From NCBI GenBank assembly GCA_023129165.1, contig JAGMCL010000090.1, positions 1 through 35,433 of the forward strand: a stretch of DNA of 35,433 nucleotides. The letters are read 5' to 3'. This stretch comes from Caldifarciminota bacterium. GTDB taxonomy: Bacteria > Hydrothermota > UBA3073. A model generated the notes under the pieces. The model was not told the DNA's origin and made no database searches. It worked only from the letters and a program-made list of their open reading frames with translations. This document shows, in pieces, positions 15,396-22,750 of this stretch; the first letter of the stretch is position 1; the number at the start of each line of letters is the position of its first letter. The translations under genes and the position numbers were made by a program.

Positions 15396-17180
15396 ATGAA
15401 GATAAATAAACCAGTTTGTTGGATTATTATCATGTTAACATTGGGAATAGTTTCGATTTCTGCAAACGAATTTACTAATAGTAATTTTGGAAATAGAGAT
15501 ATTAATACCTATAAAGAACAACAGATTGCTTATGCAGTAATCATCAAAGAGGCAACCTATAATGACTCTACCTGGCACGCAGTTGTAGATACACTCCTGG
15601 CACGATACCCAGGTCAAGTATTCGTCTGGAATAGTTCTCTCAATGATGTGAAGGATGACGTTGCTGCCTTTCAACCAACACATATTGGTTTTGTATGTAA
15701 TATTACAACCGCCTCACCAAGTTTTATTATGAGCAGTATATGGCCCTTTACAAGAGACTTAGATGATGATATCTACTGCGATGCTATCTGGGGAATTATA
15801 ACAGGCTGTGATGCTCAAGATGCCCTAAATCTTGTTACAGGTCCTACCGGATTTGAAGTAAAAACTGTTCTTGGTGGAACCACCTGCTGTGACTTGAATT
15901 ACTATACTCAGGGCATATCAACCGCTGAGGCATCCTATGGAGAATACTATATAAAACATCCCGATTCTCTAGAAACTACTCACTATACTGACGGTCCTAC
16001 TGATAGAACAGTGTGGCTTGTAACAATGATAAATGATGGTATCGATATTTTCAATTACGATCCAGTGGATATCTTTTATACCAGCGGACATGGTAGCGCA
16101 ACTTCATGGCAACTGCATTATCCTTCATCAGATCTGGAAGGTTTCTTTCGCTCCAGTAACGGACAGGTTTATGGTGATCCACACATAGAACCTGATACGA
16201 ACATAAATTCAGACCATCCGAAGATATATTTTGGTCTTGGTAACTGTAATATCGGACAAATTTACAGTAGTAATTGTATGGCACCTTCATGGATACATAC
16301 AGGTGGGGCATATCAATATACTGGCTATTTAATCGGTGAAGGTTCAAATTCTTTCCAACATGGTGGAACAAAGGCTTATTTTTATAGGATGTCAAGAGAT
16401 AATACCTGGGCAGAGGCGTTCTTTCTGGGTAATCAAGCACTCAAATTTGATATAACAAATAACACACCTGGAGTAAATCCAACTGATTTGAATGGCTCTG
16501 CTCTATATGGTGACCCCGGGATGCAGGTAAAAATGTCCAATGAAGGTGTTTTCCAGCAGCCACTCTTCACAAGCGAGCTTATAGTAAATGAAGGAACCGA
16601 AAAGGATACAATTACTTTCAAGATTACGATGAACAGAGAAGGAAATCCCGGCACTACAAGCAAATGGGGTAATCGTCATCCGACGATAATTTTACCCTTC
16701 AGAGCAGAAAATATTGAGATTATCTATACTGATGCCATAACTGCAATAGTTGAGGATAATTTTGCCTTAATGTATATCTGGTATCAGGGACAGTCATCGT
16801 TAACAGAAGGTGAAACAAGAGAGGTTATATTCACCTGTGACCATACTATTACCGGCATTGATGAAGAAACAGTAAAACAAGGAGATTTAGAGGTTATACT
16901 TTATCAAAATCAACCCAACCCATTCAGAAAGAGAACAGTTATCAGTTATCAGTTATCGGTTATCGGTAACCAACTGATCACTGATGACCGGTCACCGATT
17001 ACCCTGTCCATCTACGACCTTACCGGTCGCCTTATCCGCACCTTCCCTCTTCACCCTTCTCTCACCACTTATCGCTCTTCAATAGTCTGGGATGCTAAAG
17101 ATATAAGTCCTGGTATTTATTTCTACCGCATTACTGGTGGTGATTTCAGCGCTATAAAAAAATGTATTATATTGAAATAG
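15396..17180 (+). CDS. Exported C25 (gingipain-like) cysteine peptidase with secretion/sorting tail
   Basis: This 594-aa protein has a signal peptide at residues 1-23 (MKINKPVCWIIIMLTLGIVSISA). The caspase-like C25 region follows: FVWNSSLNDVKDDVAAFQPTHIGFV, then the catalytic His232 in YTSGHGSATSW and Cys284 in FGLGNCNIGQI, the His-Cys dyad spacing of that fold. HTGGAYQYTGYLIGEG and SALYGDPGMQV are the usual end of the domain. A beta-rich linker leads to a tail from about residue 505: QNQPNPFRKRTVISYQL, LSIYDLTGRLIRTF, SPGIYFYR and KKCIILK. Such tails direct secretion or anchoring in FCB bacteria. A GGGAGG site precedes the ATG. The tail contains a 68-bp heptad-repeat insertion. Substrate unknown. 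Confidence 0.85.
   Translation: MKINKPVCWIIIMLTLGIVSISANEFTNSNFGNRDINTYKEQQIAYAVIIKEATYNDSTWHAVVDTLLARYPGQVFVWNSSLNDVKDDVAAFQPTHIGFVCNITTASPSFIMSSIWPFTRDLDDDIYCDAIWGIITGCDAQDALNLVTGPTGFEVKTVLGGTTCCDLNYYTQGISTAEASYGEYYIKHPDSLETTHYTDGPTDRTVWLVTMINDGIDIFNYDPVDIFYTSGHGSATSWQLHYPSSDLEGFFRSSNGQVYGDPHIEPDTNINSDHPKIYFGLGNCNIGQIYSSNCMAPSWIHTGGAYQYTGYLIGEGSNSFQHGGTKAYFYRMSRDNTWAEAFFLGNQALKFDITNNTPGVNPTDLNGSALYGDPGMQVKMSNEGVFQQPLFTSELIVNEGTEKDTITFKITMNREGNPGTTSKWGNRHPTIILPFRAENIEIIYTDAITAIVEDNFALMYIWYQGQSSLTEGETREVIFTCDHTITGIDEETVKQGDLEVILYQNQPNPFRKRTVISYQLSVIGNQLITDDRSPITLSIYDLTGRLIRTFPLHPSLTTYRSSIVWDAKDISPGIYFYRITGGDFSAIKKCIILK
16936..17003 (+). repeat. Heptad (GTTATCA-type) repeat inserted in the peptidase tail
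   Basis: CAGTTATCAGTTATC...CACCGATTACC is built from GTTATCA/GTTATCG heptads, then an inverted-looking CTGATCACTGATGACCGG part. It encodes about 22 residues (QLSVIGN, LITDDRSPIT) in frame between the two conserved tail strands. The copy at 19243-19310 is identical at 66 of 68 positions. Confidence 0.85.
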
Positions 17181-17256
17181 TATCATATGACTATATAATG
17201 CACCTAATTTTAATGTTGCAGGTAACAAAGTTGACTGGTCTGACAACTGCACGACG

Positions 17257-17285
17257 CCTGCCCCGCCTTTGTGGGGAAAGGCAGG
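17257..17285. repeat. Nested hairpin between peptidase and transglutaminase genes
   Basis: CCTGCC (17257-17262) pairs with GGCAGG (17280-17285). Inside, GCCTTT (17265-17270) can pair with AAAGGC (17277-17282) as an alternative. The remaining 17181-17390 gap shows no gene. Confidence 0.5.
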
Positions 17286-17390
17286 ATAATCAGGAAGTTT
17301 TCTTTACCTCTCAATGTAGGGCATGCTTCTGCAAGGCTGACTTGACTGACATACATTACTACTCTAACTTCAAATCAAAGCTATACCTCA

Positions 17391-19508
17391 ATGAATAATA
17401 CTCTTAATAATGTAAAAACTATAATCACTATTATAATAGCCCATATTATTCTTACTGTAACCTCTATAGATGCAGAATGGACACTAATCGATTCAACCAG
17501 CTTCACCAGTCTTGTTCCAGCAGGTGAAAGATGTTGTGTTTCAGTTCAATCTTCTACAAACTATCTGGAATTAACCTTGCCCTCAGATAATCTTACACCC
17601 GATGCAGAAGCTGCTGTCAGCATTGCCCCCAACTGGCTTAAAATGGATTTAAGAGATAACTTTCGCAGACTTGACGAGGAAGACCAGAATCTTTATGCAG
17701 GTTTAATCAATATTGCAATATATCCGTATATAGATGAAATCTGCTTTGAAGTGGCTCATATTGCTCCCCAAACACTTTCATCATCAATGAACCCACAGGT
17801 ATTATTAGAGAATGTTGAATCATTATATGAAATTGATACATATCTTGATTATGTAGAAATAGTTGATAATGATGGTGATGATTATTACTCAACTGTTGTT
17901 TATAGAGTTCTTGAACAGGGAGATACTCTTGATATAGAATTACCTCAGGAACTTTATTACTGGTATATAGTCCATCCAAAGTTACATAAGGAAAATCCCG
18001 ATTATATCAATCCAGGCACAGGAAATCCGGAAGCTCCACCAACAGGTGTTTTCTGGCGTGACTTCTTAATGAACTATAATGATGATGGGTATCCTCTTTT
18101 ACTACACTGCCTGGACACCTGTTCAGTATTATGGAAAACCCAGCAAAATTCACTTGATAACGGAGCTGTAGGTGCCCTTACCAAATGGATTCTCGATGTA
18201 ATGACCTTCCAGTCATATCCTCATCATGACCAGCCAGTACGGATTTACAGATTACACATCGGCACCTGTAGCGTACATTCTTATCTCACCGCAGCTGCAG
18301 CTCGAGCTGCACTCATACCTGCTGTTGTCAATGTGATGTATAGCAATAATCATAAGATAAATGAATTCTGGGATAGACACTGGATTGCATGGGAACCAGT
18401 AAATACCTTTATTGATTACCCGGAGGGTTATGAGAACTGGGGTTGGGATGTGGCAGCAGCATTTAACTGGCGTGGTGACAGCTACATCTGGGATGCCACA
18501 GAAAAATATACAGAGATATGCACCCTTAATGTTAATGTAACAGATAATAATGGACAGCCTGTTGATGGTGCGAGGATTAAAATCTACAGTAGTCCCTGTG
18601 TAAGTTGGGGGGCAACTGCAGGTTGGACGAATTACAATGGAGGTAAACAATTTCTTCTTGGTAACAATCGGACCTTTAATGCCCAGGTCACCAGTAATAT
18701 TGGTAATTATCCCCAAAGTGGAATGGAGACTGTAATCACAAACAGCGAAGCAGGCCAATGTTATGAATGGAATGTTACGTTACCTGGTGCTATTCCAATA
18801 CTGGATGTATCTTCTGCTACCATACCAGATAATCCAACGGATGATTATCGTATAGTATTAGAATATAACTTACCAGAAGAAATTCTATATGGTAATAATT
18901 TTGATGACAATAATTGTTTCTCACAAAAAGACTCACCCGGACATATTGACTTTTTTATCTGTGATGAAGAGAATTTTAATTATTATACTGTAAATGAACG
19001 TTTTCAAGCCTTTGAAATAAATCAAAATAGTTTATTCGACACTGTTGATTTTGTCTTACCAAGTGCAGATTCATGGTATACTGTATTTTCAAATGATGAA
19101 AAACTATATCTAACACAGGAATTGCAAGTAATAGCAAAACTCTATCAAAAATCATTCGGTATTATGCTTGAAGAAGAACATAGAAGTCTATACCCTGAAT
19201 TTATTCTTTACCATAATTACCCGAATCCATTCAGAGAAAAGACAGTTATCAGTTATCAGTTATCGGTTATCGGTAACCCACTGATTACTGATGACCGGTC
19301 ACCGATTACCTTGTCCATCTACGACCTTTCCGGTCGTCTCATCCGCACCCTCCCTCTTCCCTCTTCTCCCTTCTCTCATCACTCTTCAGTGATATGGGAT
19401 GGCACAGATAGTGATAATAAACCTGTAAGTTCTGGTATCTATTTCTACAGCCTAAAAGTAGGTGATAAAAAGATCGATACAAAAAAATGTATGTTTCTGA
19501 AATTGTAA
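17391..19508 (+). CDS. Exported transglutaminase-like protein with secretion/sorting tail
   Basis: This 705-aa protein has an N-terminal hydrophobic signal (about residues 8-28, VKTIITIIIAHIILTVTS). A transglutaminase-type catalytic core lies around residues 295-370: IGTCSVHSYLTAAAARAA (Cys), RHWIAWEPV (His) and YIWDATEKY (Asp), giving the Cys-His-Asp order. A carboxypeptidase-regulatory-like beta domain follows (LNVNVTDNNGQPVDGARIKIY, about 378-400). The tail has YHNYPNPFREKTVISYQL, LSIYDLSGRLIRT, SSGIYFYSL and KKCMFLKL. Family members cleave or cross-link peptide amides. The start is the first ATG giving a signal; no good ribosome-binding site is seen. It follows the C25 peptidase and shares its tail and the same repeat insertion. 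Confidence 0.8.
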   Translation: MNNTLNNVKTIITIIIAHIILTVTSIDAEWTLIDSTSFTSLVPAGERCCVSVQSSTNYLELTLPSDNLTPDAEAAVSIAPNWLKMDLRDNFRRLDEEDQNLYAGLINIAIYPYIDEICFEVAHIAPQTLSSSMNPQVLLENVESLYEIDTYLDYVEIVDNDGDDYYSTVVYRVLEQGDTLDIELPQELYYWYIVHPKLHKENPDYINPGTGNPEAPPTGVFWRDFLMNYNDDGYPLLLHCLDTCSVLWKTQQNSLDNGAVGALTKWILDVMTFQSYPHHDQPVRIYRLHIGTCSVHSYLTAAAARAALIPAVVNVMYSNNHKINEFWDRHWIAWEPVNTFIDYPEGYENWGWDVAAAFNWRGDSYIWDATEKYTEICTLNVNVTDNNGQPVDGARIKIYSSPCVSWGATAGWTNYNGGKQFLLGNNRTFNAQVTSNIGNYPQSGMETVITNSEAGQCYEWNVTLPGAIPILDVSSATIPDNPTDDYRIVLEYNLPEEILYGNNFDDNNCFSQKDSPGHIDFFICDEENFNYYTVNERFQAFEINQNSLFDTVDFVLPSADSWYTVFSNDEKLYLTQELQVIAKLYQKSFGIMLEEEHRSLYPEFILYHNYPNPFREKTVISYQLSVIGNPLITDDRSPITLSIYDLSGRLIRTLPLPSSPFSHHSSVIWDGTDSDNKPVSSGIYFYSLKVGDKKIDTKKCMFLKL
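19243..19310 (+). repeat. Heptad (GTTATCA-type) repeat inserted in the transglutaminase tail
   Basis: This second copy matches 16936-17003 except at two bases, is in the same reading frame and at the same place in the tail. Similarity continues for about 50 bp past its 3' end into the YDL(T/S)GRLIRT codons. Confidence 0.85.
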
Positions 19509-19544
19509 AATAAAAAGCCCACATATCAACAAAGGAGGAACTCC

Positions 19545-19997
19545 ATGTTAAAGTTACTATTAATCTTTGTATTAATGTCAGGATTATTAATTAGCAATGC
19601 ATTGGCAGATATTGGTGGTTTAGGATTAGGTGTTATTTTAGGGGAACCTACAGGATTAAGTGCTAAGATATGGACAACCAAAAGTACAGCATTTGATGGA
19701 GCTATTGCCTGGTCATTTTATAAAAATACTAAACTGCATTTACATGCGGATTTACTTTTTCACAACTTCAAATTCTTCAACACAAGAAGAGGTAATCTCC
19801 CATTTTATTTTGGCATTGGCGGAAGGATAAAACTTGAAAAAAAGAGTAGAATCGGGGCTCGTTTTCCTTTAGGCATTGAATACATATTTACTGAAGCACC
19901 TATGGATTTTTTCCTTGAATTTGTTCCCATTCTTGATCTAATGCCAGGTACAGACTATAGATTTAATGGCGCCTTTGGTTTTAGATACTTCTTCTAA
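19545..19997 (+). CDS. Small outer-membrane beta-barrel protein (DUF3996-like)
   Basis: This is a 150-aa protein. The signal peptide MLKLLLIFVLMSGLLISNALA ends at an AxA-type site near residue 21. The mature part begins DIGGLGLGVILGEPTGLSAKIW, typical of small predicted barrels, with alternating strands (FDGAIAWSF, KLHLHADLLFH, LPFYFGIGGRIK, IGARFPLGIEYIF). It ends in the aromatic FGFRYFF expected of a protein recognised by the BAM machinery. AAAGGAGG precedes the ATG. It follows the transglutaminase gene after 36 bp. Function unknown. Confidence 0.8.
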   Translation: MLKLLLIFVLMSGLLISNALADIGGLGLGVILGEPTGLSAKIWTTKSTAFDGAIAWSFYKNTKLHLHADLLFHNFKFFNTRRGNLPFYFGIGGRIKLEKKSRIGARFPLGIEYIFTEAPMDFFLEFVPILDLMPGTDYRFNGAFGFRYFF

Positions 19998-20218
19998 ATC
20001 GGTCTCAACTATTTAATCTTTTCAATGTCCCATCTTTTTCTAATACTGAGCTATACGATTATCTCGAAAAGAAAAAACAGAAAAATATACAAACGACTGG
20101 TTCAATGAGTGTAAGAAAGTTGCATGAGATAATAAAAGAAAAGAAAAAATCATATACTTTTTATAAATGAAGCCTTAAAAAGTTATAACAATTTGGATAT
20201 AACAATAGAAGGGAAATC

Positions 20219-20391
20219 GGGGTCAGGCTAAAAGATAAGAGATAGAATATAGACTCTCTACTATTACAAAAAAACATCACATGATAAAAAGCTCCTTCAT
20301 ATTCAATCCACATCTTCCTGGTCATTTCTTCATTTTACCATAACTTTCCGTCCATGTCAAGTAATATTTCTTATCTCTTAGCCTGACCCCC
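20219..20391 (-). mobile_element. MITE derived from a REP-associated (RAYT/Y1) transposase element
   Basis: Terminal inverted repeats are GGGGTCAGGCTAA (20219-20231) and TTAGCCTGACCCC (20378-20390), with AGATA/TATCT shared further in. On the minus strand the interior has TTGACA, a 17-bp spacer, TAAAAT and then a short start of a Y1 transposase. It is about 172 bp long, so most of the transposase is gone. It would be mobilisable only in trans. Confidence 0.7.
20275..20325 (-). pseudogene. N-terminal remnant of a RAYT (Y1) transposase
   Basis: From ATG at 20325 on the minus strand the codons read MTRKMWIEYEGAFYHVM. This matches the conserved N-terminus of REP-associated tyrosine transposases (MARxxRIEYEGAxYHV). 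After 17 codons similarity stops and the frame runs out through the terminal repeat to a TAA at 20163-20161. The catalytic HUH and Tyr motifs are absent. Confidence 0.7.
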
Positions 20392-20417
20392 AATATCGAA
20401 TCTTCCAAACTTTTTCC

Positions 20418-20449
20418 TTGACTTTTCCCCTTTTTTATTATATTATACT
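20418..20449 (+). promoter_or_regulatory. Predicted sigma70 promoter upstream of the purine-type cluster
   Basis: TTGACT (20418-20423), 17-bp spacer, TATTAT (20441-20446), with TATACT overlapping at 20444-20449. TTTTTCC precedes it, as in the promoters at 7590 and 8476. About 290 bp of repeat-rich leader separates it from the start at 20740. Confidence 0.6.
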
Positions 20450-20471
20450 ATAAGTGTTTCCAATAGGAAAC

Positions 20472-20682
20472 TTTTGACAGGATATACAGGATAGACAGGA
20501 TTTTTTTAATTCTTTTATTTATCATGTAAATCCGGCTTGCCCCGTGCGAACGGAGTAAGTTTACTGGGTTAATCCTGTCAAAAGAAGAGAATTTTAGACG
20601 GGATATACAGGATGAACAGGATTGAAGCTTATTTTTTCTTTTCTTAATAATTATCCAGTATATCCTGTAAATCCTGTCAAAA
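20472..20682. repeat. Two inverted-repeat pairs of GACAGGATATACAGGAT type
   Basis: Pair 1 is TTTTGACAGGATATACAGG (from 20472) with AATCCTGTCAAAA (20571-20583). Pair 2 is GACGGGATATACAGGATG (from 20598) with TATATCCTGTAAATCCTGTC (20659-20678). The units are spaced about 10 bp (ACAGGAT). Both pairs can fold as long hairpins in the leader of the catabolic cluster. No gene is seen in 19998-20739 other than the transposase remnant. Confidence 0.75.
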
Positions 20683-20739
20683 AAAGAAGATAATGCTATA
20701 TCGAATATTTTTTAATATTTAAAAGGGGTATCGATAAAT

Positions 20740-21420
20740 TTGGTTAATCCTAATAGTTTAGCTGCAACGCTCGATGCAATAAACGAAGCCTTCTTCTACA
20801 AAAAATCGTTATCAAAATCTCAAAAAGAAGAAACAACAAAATGGATCGCCGATAGACAGGGCTTAACTGGTTCGTATGCCAATATGTTTGCACCAACCGA
20901 GTATGATTTTAATGAAGGTGTAAGACTTTTTACAGGTGAAAGGCTTAGGTCAAAAGCTGCAACCGGTCATATACTGGGAGAGGAAGCCTGTCGAGCATTG
21001 ATTCTCTTAGATGTACCAGATGCTAATGTCAAAAATGCCCTGAATCAAGCAAGTCTTGGTATGATGAGTGCGTTGTCTCGAGCAGAGGCTGGAGGATATA
21101 TTCCCGGAATGTATTGCTGCGGAACATGCACCTCTTCCCTCTGGCGTCATCTGGCAGTTGGTGGGCTTGAAGAGGCTGAACGCCGCCTGGCAGCTGGTAT
21201 GAATACATTAAAATCTCACAGAGATGGTAAGGGTAAATGGAGGCGTTTTCCTTTTTATTACACGCTTCTTGCCCTGAATGAAATTGACCTTCCTTCTGCT
21301 ATCCAAGAAATGCGGTACGCTTCGTCGGTATGTGAGCGAAACCTTAAGCGATTACAAAAAAAGGACACGATAACTCAACGCCGTCGAATACTAATGGAAA
21401 GGATTTTAGAAATTCGATAA
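20740..21420 (+). CDS. Hypothetical helical protein at the head of the purine-type cluster
   Basis: This 226-aa soluble protein is not firmly recognised. Most of it is predicted helical with Ala/Leu-rich segments. It carries a CCGTCTSSLWRHLAVGG motif (about residues 127-143), then EEAERRLAAGMNTLKSHRDGKGKW and FPFYYTLLALNEIDLPSA. The pattern is reminiscent of alpha-alpha toroid repeats such as prenyltransferase/terpene-cyclase-like folds, but this is weak. The best start is TTG at 20740 with AAAAGGGG about 11 bp upstream; no ATG fits. It lies 39 bp before the FAD-subunit gene in the same direction, so it may belong to the operon. Confidence 0.7.
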   Translation: MVNPNSLAATLDAINEAFFYKKSLSKSQKEETTKWIADRQGLTGSYANMFAPTEYDFNEGVRLFTGERLRSKAATGHILGEEACRALILLDVPDANVKNALNQASLGMMSALSRAEAGGYIPGMYCCGTCTSSLWRHLAVGGLEEAERRLAAGMNTLKSHRDGKGKWRRFPFYYTLLALNEIDLPSAIQEMRYASSVCERNLKRLQKKDTITQRRRILMERILEIR

Positions 21421-21459
21421 TATCATAAAAAGAGCCTACTTACACTTCATTTAGAGAAT

Positions 21460-22278
21460 ATGAAAGAAAAAAAAGAGATTGAATGGTATTTCCCTGAATG
21501 TTTTGATGAGGCGTCTTGTCTGCTGAAAAAAGAGGGAGTTATTCCTCATGGTGGAGGAACTAGCATAAGAAGAGCCAGCTTAGGTCACTTATTTGGATTG
21601 ATTGAACTGTCTCATCTACCAATGCATTATTTTCTTGTTGATGATGGTATTATTGAGATAGGTGCAACAAATACTTTTTCAGATGTTATTGAAAATATAC
21701 GAAAAATAGATCCGAAACATATTCTGGTAAAATCTCTCTGGCAAGCGGCATCTACTCCATTAAGAAATCGGATTACAATAGGTGGCAGTATCGCCTACTT
21801 CCCAATATGGTCGGATTTAATGGGGTCTCTTATTGCCCTTGATGCTGAAGTAACTCTTATAGGTAAGAATGAAGGCATCTATCCTATAACACAATATGTG
21901 AACGACCGTAATCTTAGGAATGGAACACTTATTAAAGATATTAAATTCAAGCAGAATGGATGGTCTTCATACTACCATCGTGAGTCCAGGACTAATTTTG
22001 ATTACTCAAGCTTCAATATTACCATTCTATTGAAGACAACCAAAACCAAAATAGAAGATATAAGAATTGTTCTGGTTGGCTGCACTAAAAAATATAAGAG
22101 ACTAATCGAGTTAGAAAAGTATTTCAAAGGCAAGAAAGTAACTAAAATAAACTCGGAAGAAATCTTGGGTAGTATCGATGTTACTTTTCCAGCCAAAAAA
22201 CTGGGAAGTCCTGAATATATAAGTCATCTTGCAGGTATTCAGCTAAAAAGAGGATTTGAGGAAATTTTAAACAGTTGA
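21460..22278 (+). CDS. ygfM: Molybdenum hydroxylase FAD-binding subunit (YgfM/XdhB-like)
   Basis: This 272-aa subunit passes electrons between the 2Fe-2S clusters and NAD(P) or another acceptor. The FAD-binding motif is GVIPHGGGTSIRRAS (about 26-40), and TPLRNRITIGGSIAYFPIWSDLMGSLIALDAEV is the second FAD contact region (its TIGGS and SDL parts are diagnostic). The C-terminal CO-dehydrogenase-flavoprotein-like domain is short but present. YgfM of the E. coli purine cluster is the closest named counterpart by context. It starts at ATG 21460, without a strong ribosome-binding site, and is followed after 4 bp by the iron-sulfur subunit. The first Gly-rich loop matches PHGGGT rather than the commoner AGGT. 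Confidence 0.85.
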   Translation: MKEKKEIEWYFPECFDEASCLLKKEGVIPHGGGTSIRRASLGHLFGLIELSHLPMHYFLVDDGIIEIGATNTFSDVIENIRKIDPKHILVKSLWQAASTPLRNRITIGGSIAYFPIWSDLMGSLIALDAEVTLIGKNEGIYPITQYVNDRNLRNGTLIKDIKFKQNGWSSYYHRESRTNFDYSSFNITILLKTTKTKIEDIRIVLVGCTKKYKRLIELEKYFKGKKVTKINSEEILGSIDVTFPAKKLGSPEYISHLAGIQLKRGFEEILNS

Positions 22279-22282
22279 ATAG

Positions 22283-22750
22283 ATGGAAGGTATCTTTAAA
22301 ATAAATGGAGAAGATAAAAAATTCTTCTTTAATTCCCGTGCCATTTTACTGGATGTCCTTAGAGAAAACGGCTACACAGAAGTAAAAGATGGCTGCCGGG
22401 AGGGAGAATGTGGTGCCTGTGTGGTGATTCTTGACGGGAAATTGGTTAACTCCTGTCAGGTTTTTGCTGCTTCAGCAATTGGGAAAGATATTAAAACAGT
22501 GAAGGGACTTGGAGATATCCACTCACCTCATCTGATACAGACAGCTTTTGTGGAATCAGGCGCTGTTCAATGTGGGTTCTGCACACCAGGGATGGTTCTC
22601 GCTGCATATCACCTTTTAAAACAGAATTCCGACCCTACAGAAGATGAAATAAAGAGGGCACTCGATGGAAATCTCTGCAGATGCACGGGATATGTTAAAA
22701 TTATTGATGCCGTAAAAATGGCTGCCAAAAAGATGCGGAAAAATGGATAA
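22283..22750 (+). CDS. Molybdenum hydroxylase 2Fe-2S subunit (XdhC-like)
   Basis: This 155-aa small subunit carries two [2Fe-2S] clusters. The plant-type ferredoxin domain has CREGECGACVV (Cys at about 39, 44, 47) with the fourth Cys in VNSC (about 59). The C-terminal helical domain has CGFCTPGM (about 98-105) and LCRCTGY (about 131-137), the four ligands of the proximal cluster. Length is normal. It overlaps the Mo-subunit gene by 8 bp, indicating translational coupling. Members work in xanthine, purine or related hydroxylases. Confidence 0.95.
   Translation: MEGIFKINGEDKKFFFNSRAILLDVLRENGYTEVKDGCREGECGACVVILDGKLVNSCQVFAASAIGKDIKTVKGLGDIHSPHLIQTAFVESGAVQCGFCTPGMVLAAYHLLKQNSDPTEDEIKRALDGNLCRCTGYVKIIDAVKMAAKKMRKNG

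Noticed and set aside
17162-17398. 78-codon plus-strand open frame between the two exported enzymes
   Set aside because: It overlaps the end of the peptidase gene, crosses a hairpin repeat and has no ribosome-binding site or family pattern.
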